A stretch of 64,000 nucleotides of DNA from the NCBI GenBank assembly GCA_963814865.1, contig CAWFEN010000011.1, positions 149,121 through 213,120 of the forward strand, read 5' to 3'. Under the pieces are notes generated by a model that saw only the letters and a list, made by a program, of their open reading frames with translations, had not been told where the DNA came from and did not search any database. Numbering within the stretch: position 1 is the stretch's first letter; each line of letters begins with the position of its first letter. This stretch comes from AP-15 sp963814865 (GTDB lineage Bacteria > Pseudomonadota > Alphaproteobacteria > ATCC43930 > CGMCC-115725). This document shows, piece by piece, positions 27,151 to 35,460 of the stretch. Both the position numbers and the translations under genes were made by a program.

Positions 27151-28200
27151 ATGGGCGAGATTCTGGGCCTCGGCGTCACCCACTTTCCGCCGCTCTCGGG
27201 AACCGACGAGAGCATGGGCCGCATCCTGAAGCGCGCCCTCGACGACCCTGCGCTGCCCGAGAAATACCGGCAGCCCGACGGCTGGCCGGCACCGATGCGC
27301 GAGGAATACGGCGCCGATCAAGGATTGTCTGCCGCCCGCCGTCACCGTGAGGCACTTCTCGCCGGCTTCCGCAACGCACGCCGCGTCCTCGACGAGTTCG
27401 CCCCCGACTTCGTCGTGGTCTGGGGCGACGACCAGTACGAAAACTTCCGCGAGGACATCATCCCGCCCTATTGCGTGATGGCCTATCAATCGATGGCGCC
27501 GAAGCCGTGGGAAATCTACCGCGGCGCCAATGTCTGGAACGAGCCCAAAGACAAAACCTTCACCTATCAGGGGCATCCCGGCGGTGCGAAATTCATTGCC
27601 GGCGGCATGCTCGAAGCCGGGTTCGACGTCGCCTATGCCTACCAGCCGCTGCATCACCAGCTCGGCCACGCCTTTCTTAATACGCTGCTGTTCCTCGATT
27701 ACGACCGCCAGGGCTTCCCCTATCCGGTGGTGCCGTTTCAGGTCAATTGCTACGGTCGCCGGGTCATCGCCCAGCAGGCCGGCGTGCGCTCGCTGAGCGA
27801 GCTTCCGGCAGAAGCGGATCTCGACCCGCCCTCCCCTGCCCCGTGGCGCTGTTTCGATCTGGGCGGCGCCTGCGCACGCATCGTCGCCGACAGCCCGTGG
27901 CGGGTCGCGCTGATCGCGTCCTCGAGCTGGTCGCACGCCTTTCTGACCCCCAAGAATTACCTGCTCTACCCCGATGTCCCGGCCGACCGGGCGCTGTACG
28001 AAGCGCTGCAGAGGAGCGATTACGCGGCTTGGCGGCAGCGGCCGTTGAGTGCCATCGAAGACAGCGGCCAGCAGGAAATGCTGAACTGGATGTGCCTCCT
28101 CGGCGCGATGAAGGAGCTGGGGCGGCGGCCGGCCGAAACCGCTTTTGTCGAAAGCTGGATCTTCAACTCCAACAAATGTTTTGCCGTCTACGAGGCGTGA
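27151..28200 (+). CDS. LigB-type class III extradiol dioxygenase
   Basis: 349 residues. The N-terminus GEILGLGVTHFPPLSG provides the first iron-ligand histidine (His11) of the LigB/protocatechuate 4,5-dioxygenase beta family. FAPDFVVVWGDDQYENF and, near residue 270, SSSWSHAFL carry further family positions. These enzymes open catecholic rings, or in some branches act on other substrates, using Fe(II) and O2. No small LigA-type alpha subunit is encoded nearby. It heads a tight plus-strand series: the first ferritin-like gene starts 17 bp downstream. Ribosome binding site GGGAGGAG. The substrate is unknown. Confidence 0.85.
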   Translation: MGEILGLGVTHFPPLSGTDESMGRILKRALDDPALPEKYRQPDGWPAPMREEYGADQGLSAARRHREALLAGFRNARRVLDEFAPDFVVVWGDDQYENFREDIIPPYCVMAYQSMAPKPWEIYRGANVWNEPKDKTFTYQGHPGGAKFIAGGMLEAGFDVAYAYQPLHHQLGHAFLNTLLFLDYDRQGFPYPVVPFQVNCYGRRVIAQQAGVRSLSELPAEADLDPPSPAPWRCFDLGGACARIVADSPWRVALIASSSWSHAFLTPKNYLLYPDVPADRALYEALQRSDYAAWRQRPLSAIEDSGQQEMLNWMCLLGAMKELGRRPAETAFVESWIFNSNKCFAVYEA

Positions 28201-28217
28201 GCCCGTAGCAGCGAGCC

Positions 28218-28955
28218 ATGTCCGCCCTGCCGGGAAAGGCGCTGGCACGCGAGCTGATCGACAACAGCCGCGGAGAGAGCCGCGCCAGCCCGGTCGAGGA
28301 CGTCATTCGCGCGGTCCGCGACGGCGCCATCGACGGCGACGCCGCCAACCGCCTGATCGCCCGGTTGTGGACCCTCGAGCGGATGTTTTACTACATCTAT
28401 GGCGGCTGGGGCCAAGGCCTCGAAATGAACGACTTCCCGGCCTCGGTCAAATATCTGTTCGCCAGGCAGATCGTCGATGAATCGACGCACGAGATGCTGT
28501 ATCTCGACGCGCTGCTGCACCGCGGTTTTGCCGCCACCCAGAAAGACGTGTTTCGCCACCCGTGGGGTCGGTTCACGGTCGATTCGGCGCTCGCCTATTA
28601 CGTCTTTTCGCTGCGCAACCTCGCCACCTACCCGCAGCCGATCCGCATCGCCGCCTTGAACCTCGGTCCCAAGATCATCGAGCTCGGCTGGATGGAGGGG
28701 TTGGCCGAGGCAATCACCGACCCCGAGCTGAAAGCGGTGTTCGCGAGCCAGGCGGTGGAGAACCGCAGCCATATCAGTATGGGCCGCCGCATCGTCGAGG
28801 AATTCGTCGCAAAACCTGTCGAGGCCGAGCTGTGCCGCTGGGCCTGTACCCTTGCCAAGCGTGATTATGGCCGGTTTCTGCATGAACTCGGCGATTTCGT
28901 GCTCGACCGGCAGACCCCGGAGCCGCCATTGCCGCGGGTGCTGGTGACCGATTGA
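28218..28955 (+). CDS. Ferritin-like putative diiron protein A
   Basis: 245 residues, almost all helical. Candidate metal ligands are Glu54 (WTLERMFYY), Glu88 and His91 in an ExxH motif (DESTHEML), a glutamate at 155-164, and Glu181/His185 (VENRSH). The last pair is spaced by four instead of three, so the second half of the site deviates from the usual ExxH. I do not recognise a named family; the pattern resembles TenA/PaaC/ferritin-like oxygenase scaffolds. It is followed by a ferredoxin 11 bp downstream, which suggests an electron supply for an oxygen-dependent reaction. That reading is inference. Confidence 0.6.
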   Translation: MSALPGKALARELIDNSRGESRASPVEDVIRAVRDGAIDGDAANRLIARLWTLERMFYYIYGGWGQGLEMNDFPASVKYLFARQIVDESTHEMLYLDALLHRGFAATQKDVFRHPWGRFTVDSALAYYVFSLRNLATYPQPIRIAALNLGPKIIELGWMEGLAEAITDPELKAVFASQAVENRSHISMGRRIVEEFVAKPVEAELCRWACTLAKRDYGRFLHELGDFVLDRQTPEPPLPRVLVTD

Positions 28956-28966
28956 AAGATCTATCG

Positions 28967-29221
28967 ATGCCCACGCTCAAAATCGATCACGAGCGCTGCA
29001 CCGAATGCCGGATGTGCTACGTCGTCTGCCGCGAGATCGACCTCAACGCGGTCTACGTCGCCCTCGAGCCGTTGCACCGCATCGAGATCGATCCCACGAA
29101 ATGCACCTATCCCGGCTGCACCGCCTGCCTGATGTACTGCCCGGCGGAAGGCTCTATCGTCGAGGCCGAAAGCGGGCGTTCGCTGGTGCCGCCCCCGCCC
29201 GAGGCGTGGCAGGAGGCGTGA
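28967..29221 (+). CDS. 2[4Fe-4S] ferredoxin (first of two)
   Basis: 84 residues from the ATG at 28967 (an upstream TTG at 28952 would overlap the previous stop). Eight cysteines: C11-x2-C14-x2-C17-x3-C21 and C46-x4-C51-x2-C54-x3-C58-P. The second motif has an insertion of two residues (CTYPGCTAC), and the first lacks the usual trailing proline. It is a low-potential carrier by family. A proline- and glutamate-rich tail closes the protein. It lies between the two ferritin-like genes. Confidence 0.85.
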   Translation: MPTLKIDHERCTECRMCYVVCREIDLNAVYVALEPLHRIEIDPTKCTYPGCTACLMYCPAEGSIVEAESGRSLVPPPPEAWQEA

Positions 29222-29222
29222 C

Positions 29223-29942
29223 ATGCAGCCGATCCTCGAACAGTTTCTCGACAAATGGGTGTGGCCGACGATGCCGGGGGCGCCCGGCGCCGGGTTCCGG
29301 CTGCGGCTGACCCGCGAGAAATGCCTGAAAGGCTGGGAGATCGCGGTCGACCGGACGCTCGCCGAGATCGAGCAGGAACTGGGCAGCAACGACGAGGGCT
29401 GGAAAAGGGACCGGGCGCTGCGCGGCTATGCGGCCGAAGGCGTGCACATGTCGATCAAGCAGATGTCGGCGCAGCTGCTCTCGATCGATATCGCCGACCA
29501 GGAGCGCTACATCGACCTGCAGCGGATGCGCGCGCGCCAGATCTGGGACGAATGCAAACACAGCAAACTGCACGCCGACGTGCTGCTCGGCAAAGGCTGG
29601 ATCGAGAATGAGCGCGAACTGATGGACATCGCCCAGGCCAACGCCCAGCCGCTGCCGGCCTATTTCGGGCTGTCGATGATGTTCCCGCACATCCATCCGC
29701 TCGCCCGTGCCGCGCAGAACTATTACCAGGAGGCGATCGCCTGTCTGGGCATCGCCTGCTACCTCGATCGCATCGAGGACCCGCTGGTGCGGCACGAGCA
29801 TTTGAGCCAGCGCGACGAAGAGCTGATGCACTTCATGGAAGGCAAGTTCCAGATCGATTTCCTGTGCGCAACGCCGGAGACGCAACAACCGGTCGAGGAC
29901 GCGCTCGGCTATCTGCTGCACCAGATCGGCGGCATCCGCTGA
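29223..29942 (+). CDS. Ferritin-like putative diiron protein B
   Basis: 239 helical residues, starting one base after the ferredoxin stop. A canonical two-half diiron pattern can be drawn: Glu72, then Glu110/His113 in WDECKHSK (ExxH), Glu160 in NYYQEAIAC, then Glu190/His193 in EELMHF (ExxH). The spacing between half-sites (~30-38 residues) fits ferritin-like monooxygenase or oxidase scaffolds. Sequence similarity to protein A is low, so the two are not a recent duplication. It is followed 24 bp later by a second ferredoxin. The function is not recognised. Confidence 0.62.
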   Translation: MQPILEQFLDKWVWPTMPGAPGAGFRLRLTREKCLKGWEIAVDRTLAEIEQELGSNDEGWKRDRALRGYAAEGVHMSIKQMSAQLLSIDIADQERYIDLQRMRARQIWDECKHSKLHADVLLGKGWIENERELMDIAQANAQPLPAYFGLSMMFPHIHPLARAAQNYYQEAIACLGIACYLDRIEDPLVRHEHLSQRDEELMHFMEGKFQIDFLCATPETQQPVEDALGYLLHQIGGIR

Positions 29943-29966
29943 CGGCCTGGCGATGAGGGCTCGGCG

Positions 29967-30167
29967 ATGAAGGTGCGGATCGACTATGCGGTCTGCAATT
30001 CCTGCGGCCTCTGCCGTGAGGTCTGCCCCGAGGGCGCGATCCGGCCAAAGCTGCTGGAGCCGCGCCATCTCTACGAGGTGCAGCAAGAAAAATGCACCGG
30101 CTGCGGCGACTGCCTCGACTACTGCCCGGCGCCAGGCGCCCTGGTGCAATATGAGGTGGTACAATAA
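29967..30167 (+). CDS. 2[4Fe-4S] ferredoxin (second of two)
   Basis: 66 residues with two canonical CxxCxxCxxxCP motifs (C10/13/16/20 and C43/46/49/53). It is a compact bacterial-type ferredoxin, distinct from the first one upstream. Two separate ferredoxins, each just after a ferritin-like gene, suggest that each diiron protein has its own electron donor. No ferredoxin reductase is encoded in the cluster. Confidence 0.88.
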   Translation: MKVRIDYAVCNSCGLCREVCPEGAIRPKLLEPRHLYEVQQEKCTGCGDCLDYCPAPGALVQYEVVQ

Positions 30168-30175
30168 CGACATTT

Positions 30176-30296
30176 GTCATTCCGGGGCGCGAGGCGCAGC
30201 CTGCGAGCCCGGAGCCTATGGACACGGACCGCCGATACCTGGGCATGCCGGCGTTCATGGGTTACGGGCCCGGCCCCGAGGCCGTCCCGGAATGAC
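30176..30296. repeat. REP-like interspersed element with 11-bp terminal inverted repeats
   Basis: GTCATTCCGGG at 30176-30186 and its reverse complement CCCGGAATGAC at 30286-30296 bound a ~121-bp GC-rich palindromic segment. This GTCATTCCGGG... form is a common dispersed intergenic repeat in alphaproteobacterial genomes (recalled from general knowledge). It sits between the second ferredoxin and the amidohydrolase, so those two genes may not share a transcript. Confidence 0.7.
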
Positions 30297-30336
30297 GGCA
30301 TCCCTGCACTCAGGATTTGAGGACGGAGATATCTCG

Positions 30337-31512
30337 ATGGCGCGCAAATACAGCCTGATGTCGAGCGACGGGCACCTCGAGGTGCCGCCCGAGCGGTGGG
30401 TGCACCGCGTGCCGGAAAAGTACCGCGACCGCGCGCCCCATACCGTCCATCTGCCGGATGGCGGCGATGCGCTGATGATCGAGGGCCAGCCTTTGCTGGA
30501 GGCGAATTTCCTTGACCTGCGCGCCGGCCGCGCCGAGGGCACCTGGCAACCCTTCGGCCTCAAGGTGGCGGATGCCGCCGGCACCGGCTCGCCCGAGCAG
30601 CGCGTCAAGGAGCAGGACCGCGACGGCATGGAGGCCGAAGTCTTGTTCGCGGCGATGGTCGCGGGGCCGGTGTTCTGGCGCAACATCAGCCATGACGAGG
30701 TCTACAAGGCAGTGATCCGCGGCTACAACGACTGGCTCGCCGAGGAATATTGCGCGGTGGCGCCGGATCGGCTGATCGGCATGGGCGTGATCCCGATCAC
30801 CAATGTCGACGACGCGATCGCCGAGATGGCGCATTGCAAAAAGCTCGGGCTGAAAGGCGTGCTGCTCGGCGCCCTGCCCAACGCCAAAGGCTATCCGACA
30901 CCAGAGGACGACAAGTTCTGGGCCGCCGCGGTCGATATGGAGATGCCGGTCACCGTGCATGTCCAGTTCTACCGCACCGGCGCCCGCGCCGCGCAGCCGA
31001 CCTTCCGCTACCCGAAAGAAGACCCCGTTGTCATGCAGAGGCTGCGGCGTCCCTTCCTCGAATGGCTGTGCAATTTCGGGTTGGCGCCGGCGGTCAGCAT
31101 CGCCCAGCTGGTGCTTGCCGGCGTGTTCGAGCGCCATCCGAAGCTGAAGATCTTCTTTGCCGAGACCCGGCTCGGCTGGGTCCCGTTCTGGCTCGAGCAC
31201 ATGGATCTGTGGTATCAGCGCCACCTCGGCTGGGCGCAGGAATATCTCGGCTTTGAGCCGTTGAAGGAATTGCCCAGCCACTACGTCCGCGACCACGTCT
31301 ACTTCAGCGTGCAGTACGAGCGCGTCGCGGTCGAGGAGCGCCAGCATGTCGGCGTCGACCGGATCATGTTCGCCACCGACTTCCCGCATATCGAGTGCGA
31401 GTGGCCGAATTCGCGCCCGCTGATCGACAAGATCTACGCCGACATTCCCGAAGCCGACAAACGCCGGATCTGGGCCGACAACGCCGTCGAATTCTTCAAC
31501 CTCGGCAACTGA
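30337..31512 (+). CDS. Amidohydrolase-2 family protein (ACMSD-like TIM barrel)
   Basis: 391 residues. The family opening SSDGHLEVPPERWVHRVPEK, then KLGLKGVLLGALPN, PVTVHVQF, HPKLKIFFAETRLGWVPF and FATDFPHIECEWPNS match the metal-dependent amidohydrolase-2 branch, which includes decarboxylases and hydratases acting on products of aromatic ring cleavage (for example ACMSD and 4-oxalomesaconate hydratase). The usual N-terminal D-x-H-x-x-E signature is here D-G-H-L-E. It follows the ferredoxin gene after a 169-bp gap holding a REP-like repeat. A role downstream of the LigB-type dioxygenase is plausible but not shown. Confidence 0.83.
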   Translation: MARKYSLMSSDGHLEVPPERWVHRVPEKYRDRAPHTVHLPDGGDALMIEGQPLLEANFLDLRAGRAEGTWQPFGLKVADAAGTGSPEQRVKEQDRDGMEAEVLFAAMVAGPVFWRNISHDEVYKAVIRGYNDWLAEEYCAVAPDRLIGMGVIPITNVDDAIAEMAHCKKLGLKGVLLGALPNAKGYPTPEDDKFWAAAVDMEMPVTVHVQFYRTGARAAQPTFRYPKEDPVVMQRLRRPFLEWLCNFGLAPAVSIAQLVLAGVFERHPKLKIFFAETRLGWVPFWLEHMDLWYQRHLGWAQEYLGFEPLKELPSHYVRDHVYFSVQYERVAVEERQHVGVDRIMFATDFPHIECEWPNSRPLIDKIYADIPEADKRRIWADNAVEFFNLGN

Positions 31513-31589
31513 GTTGCGTTAAAGACGCCCGCTTCGTGTCCCGGCATGGCTCGCGCGCCGGGGATCGGGAATGCTTGGGGACCGTGGTG

Positions 31590-32159
31590 TCAATCGCCCG
31601 CTTCCGGCGCGACTTCGCCAAGGGTCGCCGGGGTGAGGTCGAGCAGGCCGGCGGCGCGCAGTTCGTCGAGTTGCGGCAGGTCGTGCAGACTGTCGAGGCC
31701 GAAATGCGCGAGAAACGCGGGCGTCGTCACCCAGAGCAATGGCCGGCCGGGGGTCATCCGCCGGCCCTTGGGGCCAACCCAACCCGCTTCCATCAAGGTG
31801 TCGATGGTTCCCTTGCCGAGGCTGACGCCGCGGATTTCCTCGATCTCGGCGCGGGTCACGGGTTGGTGATAGGCGATGACCGCCAAAGTCTCGACCGCGG
31901 CGCGCGACAGCCGACGAGCGACCGGCCGCTCAATGCGCAACGCGCCGGCGAGATCGGGTGCGGTGCGCAACGCCCAACCCCCGGCCAGCCGCACGAGATT
32001 GACGCCGCGGCCGGCATAATGCTCGGCCAGCTCGCGCAGGAGTGCCGGTATGTCGGCCGCGCCGCCAAGCCGCAGCGCCAAGGCGTGTTCGCCGAGCGGC
32101 TCGGCCGCGGCGAACAGCAGCGCCTCGACCAGGCGCAATTGCTGCGCCCGCCCGCTCAT
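31590..32159 (-). CDS. scpB: Segregation and condensation protein B
   Basis: 189 residues of two winged helices: LVEALLFAAAEPLGEHALAL, then RAAVETLAVIAYHQPVTRAEIEEIRGV and GRPLLWVTTPAFLAHFGL. It forms the condensin complex with ScpA and SMC. The start overlaps the scpA stop by four bases; a longer frame upstream is not used. It converges with the amidohydrolase, 77 bp away. Confidence 0.93.
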   Translation of the reverse strand: MSGRAQQLRLVEALLFAAAEPLGEHALALRLGGAADIPALLRELAEHYAGRGVNLVRLAGGWALRTAPDLAGALRIERPVARRLSRAAVETLAVIAYHQPVTRAEIEEIRGVSLGKGTIDTLMEAGWVGPKGRRMTPGRPLLWVTTPAFLAHFGLDSLHDLPQLDELRAAGLLDLTPATLGEVAPEAGD

Positions 32160-32923
32160 CGCCGCGCCGCGCGCGAGGCGGGGCTGCGCAGCCAGATCGG
32201 GCCGAAGATGCGATCCTGGCGCAGCTCCATGCGGCCGTCGCGGGCGAGCTCGAGCACCGCGGCAAAGGTTGCGGCAAGGGCCGAGCGACGAAACGTTTCG
32301 CCGCCCGGCCCATCCGGCAGAAACCGCGTCAGCGCGCGCCAATCGGGCACATGCCCGAGAAATCGCGCCAGACGCTTCAACGCCTCGTCCATCGAAAAAA
32401 ATGCCGACGGCTCGATCGTCAGCACCGCCGCGGCGCGCCGGCGGTGCTGATCGCCATAGGCGCGCAGCAGCTCGTAAAGCCCGATCTCGAATACCGGGAC
32501 CGTGACCGCCGCGAGACCTTCGGGTGCGCCGCGAAAAAAGAAGTCGCGACCGAGAAGCGGCCGGTCCAGCAGCCGGCGTCCCGCAATCTGCATTGCCTCC
32601 AGCAATTTCAGCCGGTGGCCGAGCGCCGCAGCAATCTCTTCCACGCCCGCCTCGTCGTCCGGCGGCGGTTGTGGCAGCAGCAGGCGCGATTTCAGATAGG
32701 CGAGCCAGGCCGCCATCACCAGGTAATCGGCCGCGATCTCCAGGCGGAGCCGCCGCTGCTCGGCAATGAAGGCGAGGTATTGGTCGGCGAGCGCCAGGAT
32801 CGAGATCTTCGACAGGTCGACCTTCTGCTCGCGCGCCAAGGTCAGCAGCAGATCGATCGGCCCCTCATACCCGTCGAGGTCGAGCACCAGCTGTTCGGGC
32901 TCGGCACCGGTTCGCGGCTTCAT
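32156..32923 (-). CDS. scpA: Segregation and condensation protein A
   Basis: 255 residues. The kleisin N-terminus reads YEGPIDLLLTLAREQKVDLSKISIL, followed by AADYLVMAAWLAYLKSRLLLP. It bridges the SMC heads and binds ScpB. Its start overlaps the site-2 protease stop by four bases and its stop overlaps scpB, so the three are translationally coupled. Confidence 0.94.
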   Translation of the reverse strand: MKPRTGAEPEQLVLDLDGYEGPIDLLLTLAREQKVDLSKISILALADQYLAFIAEQRRLRLEIAADYLVMAAWLAYLKSRLLLPQPPPDDEAGVEEIAAALGHRLKLLEAMQIAGRRLLDRPLLGRDFFFRGAPEGLAAVTVPVFEIGLYELLRAYGDQHRRRAAAVLTIEPSAFFSMDEALKRLARFLGHVPDWRALTRFLPDGPGGETFRRSALAATFAAVLELARDGRMELRQDRIFGPIWLRSPASRAARR

Positions 32924-33624
32924 CCGTTCTGCCCGGTGATCGTCAGGACGAACCGGATCAGCGCCTCGGTCGGCCCGCCGATCAACCGGCTGAGGATATT
33001 GAGATTGAAGCCGGTTTGCTCGCCGATATAAGGCAGCACGAACAGGAAGAGCAGCACGATCATGATGCCATAGCGTTCGAGCCGCGCCAGCGGCATGGCG
33101 AGAGCCGTCGGCAGCAGCCCGACCGCCACCCGTCCGCCGTCCAACGGCGGCAAAGGCAGCATGTTGAAGACGCAGAGCAACGCATTGATCTGGATCGAAT
33201 GAACGAGGTTCGCCGCGAACCAATCCGCCGGGCTAGGCGGCATCAGGACCAAGCCGTAGAACAACAGCGACGAGACGATCGCGAGCAGCACGTTGGTCGC
33301 CGGTCCGGCGAGCGCCACCCACACCATGTCGCGCCGCGGGTTGCGCAGCCGCGCGAAATTGACCGGCACCGGCTTGGCGTAGCCGAACAGAAACGGCGAG
33401 CGCAGCAGGATCAGCAGCGCCGGCAGGATGATCGTGCCGAACCGGTCGATGTGATTGAACGGGTTGGCGGTGACGCGCCCCATCCGCCAGGCCGTGTCGT
33501 CGCCGAAGCGATAGGCCACGAGCCCGTGTGCCGCCTCGTGCAGGGTCACGGCAAAGACGACCGGCGCGACCCACGTGCTCGCCTGATAGATCATTGCCGC
33601 AGTGGAAGCTGCTCCGCCCATCAC
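32920..33624 (-). CDS. Site-2 protease-type membrane metalloprotease
   Basis: 234 residues, multi-pass. Active-site HEAAH in VTLHEAAHGLVAYRF lies in the first long helix; the second metal motif is NMLPLPPLDGGR, and KPVPVNFARLRNPRRD is the usual loop. It belongs to the compact M50 family without PDZ domain (YwhC-like). By family it cleaves within membranes. It is inserted between nagZ and scpA, with four-base overlaps on both sides; the target is unknown. Confidence 0.9.
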   Translation of the reverse strand: MMGGAASTAAMIYQASTWVAPVVFAVTLHEAAHGLVAYRFGDDTAWRMGRVTANPFNHIDRFGTIILPALLILLRSPFLFGYAKPVPVNFARLRNPRRDMVWVALAGPATNVLLAIVSSLLFYGLVLMPPSPADWFAANLVHSIQINALLCVFNMLPLPPLDGGRVAVGLLPTALAMPLARLERYGIMIVLLFLFVLPYIGEQTGFNLNILSRLIGGPTEALIRFVLTITGQNG

Positions 33625-34674
33625 TGCACGCCCGCCAGCAAGGCGTCGAACCGCGCCTCGGCCGCGCCGCGATCGAACCCGCCCGCCCGCCCGCGCATCG
33701 CCTCTGCATGTGCGAGCCGCACCGCCGCTTCCGGGTTCACCGACGGGGCCGCCGCGATCACCTCCTCCATCTCGGCGCGGTCGCCGTTGCAGTGCAGCAC
33801 GAGGTCGCAGCCCGCGGCAAGCGCCCGCCGCACCCGCTCGCCGAGGCTGCCGCCCAACGCGCGCATCGACAGATCGTCGGAAAGAAGCACCCCGTTGAAG
33901 CCGATCTCGCCGCGGATAATCTCGGCGATGAGCCGCGGCGACAAGGTCGCCGGTGCCAGCGGGTCGATCGCCCGATAGACGATATGGGCCGTCATCGCCC
34001 AGGGCATCGCGGCGAGCGCCCGGAACGGGGCAAAATCAGTGCGCGACAGCGCGTCATGCTCGGCTTCGACCACCGGGCACGCATAGTGGCTGTCGATGCG
34101 GGCGCGCCCATGGCCTGGAATGTGCTTCAGAACCGGCAGCACGCCGCCTGAGATCAACTCCCGACAAACCGCACGGCCGAGAATGGCGACGCGGCCGGGT
34201 TCCGCTCCGTAAGCCCGGTCGCCGATCACCGGGTCGGCGCCGGCAATCGGCAGGTCGAGCACGGGCAGGCAACCGATCGTGATCCCTAGCTTTGCGAGGT
34301 CATCGGCGATCAGCCTCGCCCCGAGCCGAGGCTGCCTCCTCGGCCAATGGGTCGGGCAAAGAGGCAAGATGGGCGGCCGACGGGTAGCGGCGCCAATGGG
34401 GCGGCCGCAGTCGCGCCACCCGGCCACCCTCCTGGTCGATCAGGACCGGAGCGTCCTGCCGGCCGACGCAGGCGCGCAGCGAGCCGACCAGATCGCGGAC
34501 CTGGCCGGGCATGCGACAGTTGCGTCGAAACAGGATGAACCCGACCGGATCGGCCGCCGCGAAGAAACGACGCTCCGACGCGCTCAGCTCCTCCCCGGCG
34601 CAGCCGAGAATGATCGCGCGCGGTGTTCTGTCGAGCGGATCGGCGGGTTCATCGGACAAGGATGCACCCGACAT
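33621..34674 (-). pseudogene. nagZ: Beta-N-acetylhexosaminidase NagZ, one +1 frameshift
   Basis: The N-terminal part (PVGFILFRRNC, VLIDQEGGRVARLRPP) stays in frame to LAEEAAS. The rest (LGARLIADDLAKLGI, GAEPGRVAILG, VLKHIPGHGRARIDSH with the catalytic His loop, and SDDLSMRAL with the nucleophile Asp) runs in another frame. The break at ~34320-34330 fits one extra base. The joined protein (~350 residues) is a normal NagZ, which removes GlcNAc from recycled muropeptides in the cytoplasm. It overlaps the SPOR gene by 26 bp and the protease by 4 bp. Confidence 0.87.
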
Positions 34675-35458
34675 TGCGCTCTTTCAACTCGCCGCAGATG
34701 CGATCGGCGGCGGCGAGATCGCCGACCGGTCCCGTCTGGATGCGGTAATAGACGCCCTTGTCGCCGAGATCGGCGCGGATTGCCGACGCCGACAGCTCGC
34801 CGAGCAGATCCGGATTCTTCCGCTTGATCCGCTCCCATTCGCTGCGCGCCAGATCCTCGCTGCGTACCGAGCCGAGCTGAAGCCGGACGCCGCCGCCTCT
34901 TGCCGGCAACGGACGTGTCGCCTCTCGCTTTGCCGTGGTCGGCGGGCTCTTCGTTTGCGGCACGGCGGCCGGCGGCGACGGGGCCGTGGCAGCGACGGCA
35001 GCGGTCTGTGCAGGAATTGCCGGCGGGGGCGCCGGTACCGCCGACGCTGCCGTCGCCGGCAATGCGAGCGGCGGCGAGGTCTCGGCCGGCACCGGCGCCA
35101 ATACCGGGCGCGGCATTGGATTTTCCGGCGGCGGCAACAGGTGCTCGACCATCGAACGGTCTTCACCGTAGATCAGCATGTTGCGATCCGGGATCTGCAT
35201 GCCGCCCGGCTGCGCCGGCTTGACCTTGTCCGGGTGCGAATCGGCCCGGATCAGCGGAACGTCGCTACTCGCGGCGGTGCCGCCCTCATGGCGCGTCCCT
35301 TCGACATAGGCAAACCAAAGGCCGCCGGCAAACACCCCCATGACCGCGAGCACCATCACGGTCGCCAGCAAGCGGCGCGGTTGAGGTTCTTCCTCGCGCC
35401 GGTCGGCGTAAAGCTCGGTTCGCTGATCGGGCTCGATCTGTCCGAGATTGTACGACAT
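34649..35458 (-). CDS. SPOR-domain membrane protein
   Basis: 269 residues. A short cytoplasmic part (arginine- and glutamate-rich) precedes one membrane helix at ~30-50 (LLATVMVLAVMGVFAGGLWF), then a periplasmic Ala/Pro-rich linker, and a C-terminal SPOR domain from ~190 (VRLQLGSVRSEDLARSEWERI, GVYYRIQTGPVGDLAAADRIC). SPOR domains bind denuded glycan at division sites. The gene order dgt-argS-SPOR-nagZ-scpAB is conserved in the class. It lies 2 bp after argS. Confidence 0.88.
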   Translation of the reverse strand: MSYNLGQIEPDQRTELYADRREEEPQPRRLLATVMVLAVMGVFAGGLWFAYVEGTRHEGGTAASSDVPLIRADSHPDKVKPAQPGGMQIPDRNMLIYGEDRSMVEHLLPPPENPMPRPVLAPVPAETSPPLALPATAASAVPAPPPAIPAQTAAVAATAPSPPAAVPQTKSPPTTAKREATRPLPARGGGVRLQLGSVRSEDLARSEWERIKRKNPDLLGELSASAIRADLGDKGVYYRIQTGPVGDLAAADRICGELKERNVGCILVR

Positions 35459-35460
35459 TT

